DNA from: Bradyrhizobium sediminis
Lineage (GTDB): Bacteria > Pseudomonadota > Alphaproteobacteria > Rhizobiales > Xanthobacteraceae
DNA: 64,000 nucleotides
Reading direction: 5' to 3'
Assembly: GCF_018736085.1 (NCBI RefSeq)
Contig: NZ_CP076134.1
Coordinates: 1,932,501-1,996,500, forward strand
The notes below the pieces were generated by a model. That model searched no databases and was not told where the DNA came from. It saw nothing but the letters and a program-made list of their open reading frames with translations. Of this stretch, positions 24,548-33,479 are shown in pieces. Every line of letters begins with the position of its first letter. Position 1 is the stretch's first letter. A program made the position numbers and the translations under genes.

Positions 24548-25536
24548 GACGTCGCCCCTTCCTCGGTTGCGACCGACGTTGCGGCCGTTGCGCGGCGCTT
24601 TTGCCGCCTGTTCCCGACCCAGAGCGAGCCGATACCGCGGGGCAGAAACAGGATGACGCCGAGCAGGAATACGCCGAGCACGAGCTGCCAGGTATTGGGC
24701 AGATACAGGTTCGAGAACGAGCGAACCAGCTCCAGCGCCATCGAAGCCACGAACACCGCGGCTACGCTCTGATATCCCGCCAGCACCGCCACGAACACGA
24801 ATTCACCCGATGTGGTCCAGTAGGCGAATTGCGGATCGATGTGTCGTTGCGCCATCAAGGCAAAAGCGCCGCTGGCGCCGGCGAACACGGCCGCAATGAC
24901 GAAGTTGATGGTGATGACCCGGTTGGCCGAAATGCCCAGATACTCGACGCGCAGATTGTTTTCGCGAACCGCGAGGCTGGCAAGCCCCAGTTCGGACCGG
25001 AACAGGATCGTTGCTGCGATGCCGGCGAAGCCGGTGGTGACCACCGAGACGGCATACAGCATGAAATCCGCCTCGCGGGTGTCGGTGAACACCATGCCGA
25101 ACAGGCTCGGCCGGCCGACGTTGAATCCGTCGGAGCCGCCGAGCGCGGTGGTTTTGACCAGCGCGCCGTAGAGCACCATCGACAGCGCCAGCGTCAGCAT
25201 GCCGAAGAAGATGCCGCTGTAGCGGGCAATCAGGGGGCCGATCACCAGCCCGAGCAGGCCGCCGCAGACGGCGCCGATGATGACCTGCGCCGCCGCATCG
25301 GTTAGGCCCCAGGCGTTGGCGATCAGCGCCACGCCATAACCGCCGGCGGCAAAGAACAGGCCCTGGCCGAAGGAGACGTTGCCGGTGCGCGCCAGCACCA
25401 CGATGCCGAGCGCGATCAGGGCGTTGGAGGCGGCGATGGTCGCGAGTGACAGCGTCCATGTCGGAAGCACGCGGCCGAATAGCGTCACGGCCGCCACCAG
25501 CGCAATCATGGTCAGGGGGGGCAGACCTTGCTTCAT
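24544..25536 (-). CDS. Branched-chain amino acid-type ABC permease LivM
   Basis: 330 residues with about nine or ten membrane helices and the family segment GNVSFGQGLFFAAGGYG near residues 50-68. Together with LivH it forms the importer channel in the inner membrane. Its start codon overlaps the LivH stop (TGATG). The C-terminus ends in a basic cytoplasmic tail (RRQKRRATAATS). Confidence 0.92.
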   Translation of the reverse strand: MKQGLPPLTMIALVAAVTLFGRVLPTWTLSLATIAASNALIALGIVVLARTGNVSFGQGLFFAAGGYGVALIANAWGLTDAAAQVIIGAVCGGLLGLVIGPLIARYSGIFFGMLTLALSMVLYGALVKTTALGGSDGFNVGRPSLFGMVFTDTREADFMLYAVSVVTTGFAGIAATILFRSELGLASLAVRENNLRVEYLGISANRVITINFVIAAVFAGASGAFALMAQRHIDPQFAYWTTSGEFVFVAVLAGYQSVAAVFVASMALELVRSFSNLYLPNTWQLVLGVFLLGVILFLPRGIGSLWVGNRRQKRRATAATSVATEEGATS

Positions 25537-26432
25537 CAGATCCGCCTCGCCGTTTCGCGCGTGAACAGGCCCTCAGGACGGAACATCAGCACCCCGGTCA
25601 TGATCAGGTAGATCATGAACAGCTCCGCCTGCGGCATCAGATGCACCGACGCCGCGCGCGCCAGTCCGACCAGGACCGCGCCGACCGCGGCGCCCTCGAC
25701 GCTGCCCAACCCGCCGATCACCACGATGGCAAAACTCAGGATGATGACATCCGAGCTGAGGCCCGGCTGCATCGAGATTTTGGGTGCGGTCAGCGCGCCG
25801 GCGAGCGCTGCGAGCAGCACGCCGAAGGCAAAGGCGACGGCGTACACCCGGTTTACCTTCACGCCCATGCTGACGCTCATTTCCTCATTGTGGATCACGG
25901 CCAGCACGATCTTGCCGGTGACGGTGCGATTGAGGCCGTACCAGACAGCAAGCCCGATTGCAGCAGAAATCGGTATCAGCACCAAGTCGTAGCCGACGTA
26001 GTACAGACCGGCGAAGGCGACATTGCCGAACAGCTCATAGGGCTGCGTCGCGTAGATCGGGTTCACGCCCCAGATCAGCTTGGTGACGTCCTCGAGGATG
26101 AGAAACACCGCATAGGTTACCAGCAGCAGCACCACTTCGTCGCGGCCGTAGAACATTTTGAGGAGGCCGCGCTCGAGCAGAAAGCCGACTGCGGAGGCGA
26201 TCAGGGCAACGGAGACCAGCATCGCGACAAAGCCGACGCTGGGCGGAAGGCTGTGCGCCGCCACCATGGTCACCGCGGTCGCCGCGATATAGGCGCCGAG
26301 CGCGTAGAAGCTGCCATGGGCGATGTTGAGAATCTTCAACACGCCGAATACCAGCGTCATCCCGAGGGCAACGATAAAGAGCCATGACGCCTGAATCAGC
26401 CCATCGACCACGATCGTCAGAAAGAAGTTCAT
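25536..26432 (-). CDS. Branched-chain amino acid-type ABC permease LivH
   Basis: 298 residues, eight or so membrane helices, with the LivH-type segment GGLGSVEGAAVGAVLVGL near the C-terminus. The start at 26432 begins MNFFLTIVVDGLIQASW, the normal family N-terminus; the frame is open to 26489, but the extra residues are Pro-rich and unlike a permease. It lies 146 bp after the binding-protein gene, with a strong hairpin between them. Confidence 0.9.
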   Translation of the reverse strand: MNFFLTIVVDGLIQASWLFIVALGMTLVFGVLKILNIAHGSFYALGAYIAATAVTMVAAHSLPPSVGFVAMLVSVALIASAVGFLLERGLLKMFYGRDEVVLLLVTYAVFLILEDVTKLIWGVNPIYATQPYELFGNVAFAGLYYVGYDLVLIPISAAIGLAVWYGLNRTVTGKIVLAVIHNEEMSVSMGVKVNRVYAVAFAFGVLLAALAGALTAPKISMQPGLSSDVIILSFAIVVIGGLGSVEGAAVGAVLVGLARAASVHLMPQAELFMIYLIMTGVLMFRPEGLFTRETARRI

Positions 26433-26521
26433 TTGCGTGTTTCGTACCGGACGTTGGGGGGGGCTGGTAAGCTGAGGAAACGGCGACAACGCGGATCGGA
26501 CGCCGCAAGGCGGGAGGAGGG

Positions 26522-26550
26522 GGCGGCGCGAGGTTCACACTCGCGCCGCC
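26522..26550 (-). terminator. Strong hairpin between binding-protein and permease genes
   Basis: Arms GGCGGCGCGAG (26522-26532) and CTCGCGCCGCC (26540-26550) are perfect 11-bp complements around a 7-base loop, 29 bp after the binding-protein stop. There is no T-run on the transcribed side. It more likely protects the 3' end of the binding-protein message, or causes partial termination, than stops all transcription. Confidence 0.6.
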
Positions 26551-26578
26551 TCAACCCCCATTCAGATGCTGACGGCCG

Positions 26579-27889
26579 TCAGTTGCACTTGGCGCCTTGC
26601 ATGCCGCCCTTGATCCAGTCGAGCGACTTGACGCCCGGAGGCGGATTGACGCATTCGGCGGGGAAGTAGAGGACATCGACCAGATCGACCCGCTTCAGGT
26701 CCGGATTGTACTTGGTGCGGCTGAACGCGATCGACTGGATCGCCTGATGGCCGTCGGCAAGCTTCATCTGGATGAGCCCGCCCGGCGATTGCCATTCCAG
26801 CCCGGTCATCGCCGCGACCAGTTCATCGGACGAAGGTTTCTTGCCGCCGTTCTTGGCCATGGCCTTCTCGACAGCCGCCTTCAGTCCGAGGATAGACTGC
26901 GTGATGCGGTAGGCCGCCTGCACCGGATAGACGCCATTCGCGGCCTCGTAACCCTTGAACAGCCAGTCGTTCAGCGGCGACTTCTGCGACATCAGGCCGT
27001 AGGCGCCGCGCGCGCCGATAATGGTGCCGTCAGGCATCTTGTCGCCGAGCGGCGGCAGCACGTGGTCGGCGGCGCTGAACACCAGCTGGCTGCGCTTGGG
27101 CAGACCGCGGGGAGCGGACTGCAGCACGAAAGCCTGCAGATCGCCGCCCCACAGGCTCGAATAGACCACGTCGGAGCCTGCACCAACCAGTGCGGAGATT
27201 TCGGTGCCGTACTGGCCTGCACCGAACTTCGGCAACAGGTCGGTCGCGAGCTTGACGTTGGGATAAAGTTGTTGGGCTGCGGCGACGAAGTCGGCCCGGC
27301 TGTCCTGGCCCCAGGCGTAATCCTGGTTGATGGCCGACAGCGTGTCCATCTTGACGTTTTTCGCCTTCATGTACCTGACGAGGCCGACATTATCCATGGT
27401 GGCGTGCGACGCGGTGCGGAACACATAATTGTATTTCGCTTCCTCGAAAATGCGTGGCGTGCCGCAGTCCATCAGCACCAGCAACTTTTTCAGCTCTTCA
27501 GCGATCGGCGCGACTGCAAGGCAATCGCCCGAGCTGATATAGCCGAGCACGGCATCGACATTGTCGCGCTGATAGAGGTTGCGCAGTTCCTGGACCTGCT
27601 TGGTGGCGCCGCCGTTCTCGTCGATGATCACGGGCTCGATCTTCATGCCGCCGAAGCCGACCTTCTGGTAAGGAGCGGGGGCGGCGCCCTTGTTCAACTG
27701 GTCGATGACGAACTGGCCGCCATTGCGGGCCGGCACGCCGAAGCTGTCGGCGGCGGGCCCGGACAGGAACGTCACAATGCCGAGCTTGAAGGTTTCTTGC
27801 GCGGACGCCGGCGCCGTCAGGGCAAGCGCCGTTGCGGTAACAGCAGTCAGCAGTGTGGCAGCACGGTGAATCCGCGAAAATTGGTCCAT
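26579..27889 (-). CDS. ABC transporter substrate-binding protein, LivJ/K-like
   Basis: 436 residues with a clear Sec signal peptide (basic start, then TLLTAVTATALALTAPASAQE, cleavage about residue 31). The mature part is a type I periplasmic binding fold (FKLGIVTFLSGPAADSFGVP ... INQDYAWGQDSRADF). It is longer than the amino-acid-binding LivJ and closer in layout to the aromatic/amide-binding homologues of alphaproteobacteria. It delivers substrate to the LivHMGF complex encoded downstream. Confidence 0.9.
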   Translation of the reverse strand: MDQFSRIHRAATLLTAVTATALALTAPASAQETFKLGIVTFLSGPAADSFGVPARNGGQFVIDQLNKGAAPAPYQKVGFGGMKIEPVIIDENGGATKQVQELRNLYQRDNVDAVLGYISSGDCLAVAPIAEELKKLLVLMDCGTPRIFEEAKYNYVFRTASHATMDNVGLVRYMKAKNVKMDTLSAINQDYAWGQDSRADFVAAAQQLYPNVKLATDLLPKFGAGQYGTEISALVGAGSDVVYSSLWGGDLQAFVLQSAPRGLPKRSQLVFSAADHVLPPLGDKMPDGTIIGARGAYGLMSQKSPLNDWLFKGYEAANGVYPVQAAYRITQSILGLKAAVEKAMAKNGGKKPSSDELVAAMTGLEWQSPGGLIQMKLADGHQAIQSIAFSRTKYNPDLKRVDLVDVLYFPAECVNPPPGVKSLDWIKGGMQGAKCN

Positions 27890-28041
27890 GATTCTCTCCC
27901 ATTTTTATTGCCGGCGGTTGAAGCCGCCCGTTCGACCGCGCCGGTTGTCCCCGGCGTCGGCGGTTATGGCCGTGAGTTTAGGCGGGCTTTTCCGGCGCGT
28001 CTATGGATGCCTCCGGTTGAAACATTTTTCGGGTGCGGCAT

Positions 28042-28818
28042 CTAGCCGTCGAGGATCGCCACCGCCCGGGTCCAGCCCGCCGAGGCGCGCTCGATCTTGA
28101 CCGGAAAGCACGACACGGTGAAACCGGTTGACGGCAATTGCTCCAGATTGTGCAGCTTTTCGAGATGACAGTAGCCGATGTGCCGTCCGGCCTTGTGGCC
28201 TTCCCAGATCAGGCTGGCGTCTTTGGTTTCGGCGTATTTCTTCGCGGTAAAGATGAACGGCGCATCCCAGCTCCAGCCGTCGATGCCGGTCAGCCGCACC
28301 CCGCGCTCGAGCAGGTACATCGTCGCTTCATAGCCCATGCCGCAGCCGGAAGTGACGTAGTCCGGCCTGCCGTATTTGGCGCCGGCGCTGGTATTGACCA
28401 CGACGATCTCCAGCGGCGACAGCGTGTGGCCGATGCGCTTCAGCTCGTTTTCGACGTCCTTTGCGGTTGCGACATAGCCGTCCGGCAAATGACGGAAGTC
28501 GAGCTTCACGCCGGGCTGCAGGCACCACTCCAGTGGCACCTCATCGATGGTCCATGAGCGCTCGCCGCGGTTCATGGTCGGGTGAAAGTGCCAGGGCGCA
28601 TCGAGATGGGTGCCGTTATGGGTGGAGAGCTGTACTTGCTCGACCGCCCAGCCCTGCCCATCCGGAAGGTCCTCGGCCTTTAGCCCGTCGAAAAACTGCA
28701 GCATCCGCGGCAGCCCCTGCTGGTGATCGATGTACTGGATGGTGGGGTGTCCTCCCGGAGGATCGGCCGGCACGTCGTTCTGCAGCGGCACGGAAATGTC
28801 GATCAGCCTTCGCGCCAT
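28042..28818 (-). CDS. Cyclase family protein (kynurenine formamidase-like hydrolase)
   Basis: 258 residues, cytoplasmic. The metal-binding signature HNGTHLDAPWHF (HxGTHxDxPxHF) identifies the cyclase/KynB superfamily: manganese or zinc enzymes that hydrolyse amides such as N-formylkynurenine or isatin. The start at 28818 follows AAAGGAAG and begins MARRLIDISVPL; the frame is open to 28911 without family resemblance. It follows the ModA-like gene by 43 bp. Next to a molybdenum hydroxylase it could open a ring whose nitrogen-adjacent carbon has been hydroxylated; that link is an inference. Confidence 0.87.
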   Translation of the reverse strand: MARRLIDISVPLQNDVPADPPGGHPTIQYIDHQQGLPRMLQFFDGLKAEDLPDGQGWAVEQVQLSTHNGTHLDAPWHFHPTMNRGERSWTIDEVPLEWCLQPGVKLDFRHLPDGYVATAKDVENELKRIGHTLSPLEIVVVNTSAGAKYGRPDYVTSGCGMGYEATMYLLERGVRLTGIDGWSWDAPFIFTAKKYAETKDASLIWEGHKAGRHIGYCHLEKLHNLEQLPSTGFTVSCFPVKIERASAGWTRAVAILDG

Positions 28819-28861
28819 GGCGCTTCCTTTCGGTGTTCTTGTTGTCCGAATTGTCGCGTCG

Positions 28862-29569
28862 TTAGTTCCGGACGTCAAGAAAACCTGCTTCGATACGCAA
28901 CCCGCGCGCATCGTCCCCCGTCAGTAGATCGATCAGGTGTTGCGCTTGTAGTGCCGCAGCGGCCCGCATGGCTACCGCCGCCGTATACATGGTCGCGAGG
29001 TCGCAGCCTTTGGGCAGCACCCCCGACAGGGTGACGCCCTTCGTGCTGATGATCTCGGTCGATTGCGTGCAGCCGATCGGCCTCGCGGCGTCGGATAGAG
29101 CCAGATGGCGCATCGCGGTTGCGCCGTTCGGAAAAATCCTGAGCCGGGAGGCCACCTCGTCGGCAATGCCGAGCTGCCGTAGCACTTTCGCAACGTGAAT
29201 CCCAGCCGTCGATGCCTTGGTATCTGGAACGAAGATCGCATCCGCTGCAAGCAGCGCGGCGCGCAAGCCTGTGGCGTCATTGACCGCGACCAAGGGATCG
29301 CCGGACCGTACGCCGATCGCGGTTTCGACCAGACCGATGTCGGATATCGAGGCGGGGACCAGCCAATTCTCCTGCGCTAGTTTGGTGATGATGGCCGATG
29401 TCAGAATGACGATGTCGGCCGGCATGCCCTGACGCAGTTTGTCGGCCATGGCGCCTACCGCGCCAAACTCGCCCGCGATGTCGAGGCCGGTCTGCGCCTT
29501 GAACTTCGGCGCAAGGCTCGCGACCAGGCCCTGCGCCGCGCCGCCGCTCAAGATGTTCAAGGCGTTCAT
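28862..29569 (-). CDS. ModA-like substrate-binding domain protein without signal peptide
   Basis: 235 residues with a type II periplasmic-binding fold of the molybdate-binding (ModA) kind (LNILSGGAAQGLVASLAPKF; DIVILTSAIITKLAQ; FVPDTKASTAGIHVAKVL). The start ATG 29569 overlaps the stop of the molybdenum hydroxylase large subunit (ATGA), and no hydrophobic leader precedes the domain, so it should be cytoplasmic. Family members exported to the periplasm always carry a leader. Co-translation with a molybdoenzyme suggests cofactor insertion or metal/substrate sensing, but this is inference. Confidence 0.8.
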   Translation of the reverse strand: MNALNILSGGAAQGLVASLAPKFKAQTGLDIAGEFGAVGAMADKLRQGMPADIVILTSAIITKLAQENWLVPASISDIGLVETAIGVRSGDPLVAVNDATGLRAALLAADAIFVPDTKASTAGIHVAKVLRQLGIADEVASRLRIFPNGATAMRHLALSDAARPIGCTQSTEIISTKGVTLSGVLPKGCDLATMYTAAVAMRAAAALQAQHLIDLLTGDDARGLRIEAGFLDVRN

Positions 29570-31704
29570 GACGTCATTTCCGTCGCTGCGATCAGGCTGT
29601 CGCGGGTGATCGGCAGGTTTCGAACGCGCAATTCCAGCGCATCGAATACGGCGTTGGCAATAGCCGCCGTGACCGGGCCATGTGCCGCTTCGCCGGCGCC
29701 GAGCGGCTCGCTGTCGGGCCGCTGGATCAGCTCGACCTGCACATCCGGCACTTCGCTGAAGCGAAGGATCGGATATGACCCCCATGTGGTGCTGGTGATA
29801 CGCTGCCGGTCGAAGCGGACGCGCTCTTTCAAGACCCAGCTGGTGGCCTGGATCGCGCCACCTTCGATCTGATTGATCGCGCCGTCGGGATTGATGGCTT
29901 CGCCGACATCGGCCGCAATCGTCAGTCGCCTGACGCGGATATCTTCGGCGCCTTCGATCTCGGCAACCACGGCGCAATAGGCGCCGGCGTTCTTGTAGCG
30001 TGCGAAGCCGAGGCCGTAGCCGGTGCCTGCTTTCCTGGCAGGCTTCCAGTTCGCGCGCTTCGCGACGGCGCGGATGACAGCCTTTGCCCGCTCGTCCGAC
30101 AAATGGCGCAGCCGGAAGGCGACCGGATCCTCGCCGCGTTCGAAGGCCACTTCATCGAGAAAGCATTCGATCGCGAACACGTTGCCCTGCGCACCGAGCG
30201 TACGCAGCGCAGAGGTTCGGATCGGCATGGTGGTCAGGCGGTGGCATTCGATCCGCCACGACGGGAAGTCGTAGAGCGGCACGGCGTTGCGATCGGCGCC
30301 GCCGCCATTGACTGATGGGGGATTGGTCGAGATCATGCGCGGGAACGGATTTGTCAGTTCAGTTGCCGCGAGCAGCGCCGGCTGCGCCGCCCGCCCCGGC
30401 CGCGCGGTGTGACCGGCGCTCCAGACACTGTGACGCCAACCGACGATCTCGCCCTGCGCGTCGAGGTCGGCCTCGATCTCGATCGCCATCGCAGCACCAA
30501 ACGGTGCATGCGACATCTCGTCTTCGCGCGACCACTGCACGCGGACCGGCTTGCCACCGGCTGCTTTCGCCAGCAGGACTGCATCAAGCGCGACATCGTC
30601 GGCGGCGTTATGGCCGTAGCAGCCGGCGCCCTCCATATGTTCGACGGTGATATTCTCAGGCGGCAGTTTGAGGACGAGCGCGAGATCGGTGCGCAGAAAA
30701 TAGACCCCCTGGCTGTGGCTCCAGACGTGGACGCGGTCGACCCCGGTCCATTGCGCCATGGCGCAGGACGGAGCGATCGAGCCATGCGCGATATAGGGGC
30801 GGGTATACTGCCGCCGGATCGTGCGCGCTGCTGCAGCGCTTTTTGCCGCCGTCCTGGTGTCGATCACCGTCAGTTCCGATGGCTGGGATTTCAGGAATGA
30901 AGCCAACTTGTCTTCATCGGGTAGCGGCTCGCCTGACGACCATGTGGCACCCTTGCGCAACGACTTGAGGGCGGCCTCCGCGCCATTCTCGGTCTCACAG
31001 ACCACACCCGCAAAGTTGCCGTCGCGGACGATGGCGAGGAGGCCGGCGACGTCGCGCGCGCCGTCCTCTTTCAGCTCGACGAGCTTTGCCGCCGACATTT
31101 CCGGTCGCAGCACCCGGCCATGCAGCATCCCGGGCAGCGCGGCATCGTGAATGAAGCGGGGATGCGCAAAAACCTTGTCGGGGATATCCAGCCGCTGAAC
31201 CGAATGTCCGGCCAGCATGCGCTGGCTCGATGATTTCGGCGCGATGCCTGGCGTCGCGTCGCGATCCAGCGAGACGTTTTCGGCGAGTTCCCAGTAGCTG
31301 GTCCTGACATTGCCGGGCCCGGAGATGGTGCCGTCCTCGATCGCGAGCGTGTCGATGCCGACGCCAAGGCGATCCGACGCGGCGGCGAGGAAGATCTGCC
31401 GGATCTCAGCGCAGCCGTGCCGGATCGCGCGGCCGGACTGCTGCACGGAAAGACTACCTGAGGTGACCCCTTCATTGGGACTGCCTGCCGTCGACGCGCG
31501 GATCATCCGTACGCGCCCTATATCGATATCGAGTTCGTCGGCGGCGATCTGGGCCAGCGCGGTCACGATGCCTTGTCCGATCTCGACCTTTCCCGGCGAG
31601 ACCGTTACCTGGCCTTCCGGCGTGAACCGGACCCATGACGACAGCCTGGGGTTCGCCGCGAGGCTGACCGGCAACTTCGGCGCGGAGGAGGGCGGGGCCG
31701 TCAT
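29566..31704 (-). CDS. Molybdenum hydroxylase large subunit (IorB/CoxL type)
   Basis: 712 residues, xanthine-oxidase family molybdopterin-binding subunit. Visible blocks include WVRFTPEGQVTVSPGKVEIGQG at the N-terminus and GAGEAAHGPVTAAIANAVFD near the C-terminus, whose Glu is the expected catalytic base. No Tat leader is seen, so it is probably cytoplasmic. The layout resembles isoquinoline 1-oxidoreductase beta and aldehyde or nicotinate hydroxylases, which hydroxylate carbon next to ring nitrogen or oxidise aldehydes. It overlaps the 2Fe-2S subunit upstream and the ModA-like gene downstream by four bases each. Exact substrate unknown. Confidence 0.88.
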   Translation of the reverse strand: MTAPPSSAPKLPVSLAANPRLSSWVRFTPEGQVTVSPGKVEIGQGIVTALAQIAADELDIDIGRVRMIRASTAGSPNEGVTSGSLSVQQSGRAIRHGCAEIRQIFLAAASDRLGVGIDTLAIEDGTISGPGNVRTSYWELAENVSLDRDATPGIAPKSSSQRMLAGHSVQRLDIPDKVFAHPRFIHDAALPGMLHGRVLRPEMSAAKLVELKEDGARDVAGLLAIVRDGNFAGVVCETENGAEAALKSLRKGATWSSGEPLPDEDKLASFLKSQPSELTVIDTRTAAKSAAAARTIRRQYTRPYIAHGSIAPSCAMAQWTGVDRVHVWSHSQGVYFLRTDLALVLKLPPENITVEHMEGAGCYGHNAADDVALDAVLLAKAAGGKPVRVQWSREDEMSHAPFGAAMAIEIEADLDAQGEIVGWRHSVWSAGHTARPGRAAQPALLAATELTNPFPRMISTNPPSVNGGGADRNAVPLYDFPSWRIECHRLTTMPIRTSALRTLGAQGNVFAIECFLDEVAFERGEDPVAFRLRHLSDERAKAVIRAVAKRANWKPARKAGTGYGLGFARYKNAGAYCAVVAEIEGAEDIRVRRLTIAADVGEAINPDGAINQIEGGAIQATSWVLKERVRFDRQRITSTTWGSYPILRFSEVPDVQVELIQRPDSEPLGAGEAAHGPVTAAIANAVFDALELRVRNLPITRDSLIAATEMTS

Positions 31705-32171
31705 CGAGGTTCTATCTCAGCCGCCGCGCGCAGCACCGCCCGCACCATTCGGTTATGCGACCCGCAGCGGCAAAGATTACGATCGAGCGCGGCCTTCACG
31801 TCGTCGCTGGTGGGGGCCGGGTTTCGCTTGAGCAGCGCGGCGGCACTCATCAGGATGCCCGGGACGCAATAACCGCACTGCAGCGCCTGTTCGGCGATGA
31901 AGGCGCGCTGCAGCGGATGCGGCGCTTCCGTGCTTCCCAACCCTTCCAGGGTGGTGATGTCCTTGCCCGCGACCGACCACAGCGGCGTGTCGCATGCGGC
32001 CAGCGCGCGATCGCCGACCATGACGTTGCAGGCGCCGCATTCATTGGTGCCGCAGCCGAAGTGCGGACCGGTCATGCCGAGTGTCGCGCGCAGGATGTTG
32101 AGCAGGCTGCAATCGGGATCGGCGTCGATATTGGTCTCGACGCCGTTGAGGCTAAATCGAACGCTCGGCAT
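31701..32171 (-). CDS. 2Fe-2S subunit of molybdenum hydroxylase (IorA type)
   Basis: 156 residues. The plant-type ferredoxin cluster appears as CGTNECGACNV plus an upstream region, with a further Cys in AACDTPLWS. The second cluster is CGYCVPGILMSAAALL and LDRNLCRCGSHNRMV. It passes electrons from the molybdopterin subunit to an acceptor. There is no FAD subunit gene in the operon, as in the two-subunit IorAB enzymes, which use membrane cytochromes or other carriers. It starts 12 bp after the Bug gene stop. Confidence 0.92.
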   Translation of the reverse strand: MPSVRFSLNGVETNIDADPDCSLLNILRATLGMTGPHFGCGTNECGACNVMVGDRALAACDTPLWSVAGKDITTLEGLGSTEAPHPLQRAFIAEQALQCGYCVPGILMSAAALLKRNPAPTSDDVKAALDRNLCRCGSHNRMVRAVLRAAAEIEPR

Positions 32172-32183
32172 CGTGGGCCAGAC

Positions 32184-33164
32184 CTATTTCGGCTTATCGT
32201 TGAATTTCTTGACGACCTCGGCCCATCTTACGATATCGCCGCGCAGATATTTGTCGAACTCTTCGGGGCTCATCGACATCGCCACCGCGCCCTGCTGGGC
32301 CCAGAGCTTGACGATATCCGGCCGCTTGATAGCGGCGTTCACGGCGGCATTCAGTTTGTCGATGATCGGCCTCGGCGTGCCCGCGGGCGCCATCAATCCG
32401 AGCCAGATCGTCGCCTCATAGCCGGGGACACCGGTCTCGGAGGCTGTCGGCAGATTAGCCAGCACGCTCGATCTTGACTTGCCCGTCGTGGCGAGCGCGC
32501 GGACCTGGTTTCCAGCGACATTTGGGGCCATCGCCGGGACCGCGTCGATCATCATCTGCACCTGTCCGCCGATCACGCCGCTGCGCGCTTCGCCGCTGTT
32601 GCGATAAGGCACGTGCACGACATCGATACCGGCCATGGCTTTGAATAACTCACCGGCCATGTGGTACGGCGTGCCCTGGCCGGACGAAGCGTAGTTCAGC
32701 TTTCCCGGCTGCGACTTGGCGAGCGCGATGAATTCGGCCAGCGTCTTGGCCGGAACTTGCGGATGCACCACGATCACGAGGTCGGAGGAATTGACCGGCG
32801 CGATCGGTGCGAGATCGCGCATCAGTTCATATTTGCGGGTCGGCACCAGCGATTCGTTCGCGGTCTGGGTGTTCGACATCATCAACAGCGTATAGCCGTC
32901 GGGCGGCGACTTGACGGCTTCAACGGTGCCGATCACCCCGCCGGCGCCAGTGCGGTTCTCGACCACGAAAGGCTGGCCGAAATTCTCCTGCAGGATGCTG
33001 CCGATCTGGCGCGCCGTTACGTCGGCGGGGCCGCCGGGACCGAAGGGAACGATGATCTTGACCGGTCGCGCCGGATAATCCTGCGCCACGCATTGGGTCG
33101 CAACAAGAGCAGGGGTCGCGAGTAGAGCTGCCGCCAGCGCGAGCGCATATTTTCGGCCCGTCAT
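32184..33164 (-). CDS. Bug/TctC-family solute-binding protein
   Basis: 326 residues with a Sec signal peptide (MTGRKYALALAAALLATPALVATQCVAQD) and the family signature YPARPVKIIVPFGPGGPADVTAR. These periplasmic proteins bind carboxylates or aromatic acids; many work without nearby TctA/TctB, as here. ATG 33164 follows GGGAGGTTGAA, an excellent ribosome site. The reading frame stays open for another 2 kb upstream, but that part is antisense to the molybdoenzyme gene and not coding. It is the first gene of the minus-strand run down to LivF. Confidence 0.92.
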   Translation of the reverse strand: MTGRKYALALAAALLATPALVATQCVAQDYPARPVKIIVPFGPGGPADVTARQIGSILQENFGQPFVVENRTGAGGVIGTVEAVKSPPDGYTLLMMSNTQTANESLVPTRKYELMRDLAPIAPVNSSDLVIVVHPQVPAKTLAEFIALAKSQPGKLNYASSGQGTPYHMAGELFKAMAGIDVVHVPYRNSGEARSGVIGGQVQMMIDAVPAMAPNVAGNQVRALATTGKSRSSVLANLPTASETGVPGYEATIWLGLMAPAGTPRPIIDKLNAAVNAAIKRPDIVKLWAQQGAVAMSMSPEEFDKYLRGDIVRWAEVVKKFNDKPK

Positions 33165-33479
33165 TTCAACCTCCCGAAATCGATCTTGTTCTGTGTTGGC
33201 CAAGTCTAATCTGATCAGGCCTGACGGCAATGGCAATGAGCTTCCCGCAATAGACTCAATATGCGCTCCAGGAATAAAAGAGCAGGTCCGGTGTACGGAC
33301 GTCATCCCGAACCGGCGGATAGAATGAACCCATGAAACATCCGTATCAGCGGTCAGGCAATCCACCTCAATGGCGGGGCCTATCTCGGCGCGGAATGCAT
33401 AGCCCACGCGCGGTTTTGGCTGGCGCTTGCCGGATAAATGCGCTCGGCGCTCCCGATTTTTGATGCTAGCAATCGGGGC
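33165..33479. other. Divergent promoter region, no gene seen
   Basis: 315 bp between the minus-strand Bug operon and the plus-strand molybdoenzyme. It contains a short inverted repeat, GTCCG-GTGTA-CGGAC (33286-33300), which could be half of an operator, but no FNR-type box, riboswitch or small gene that I can support. Confidence 0.5.
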
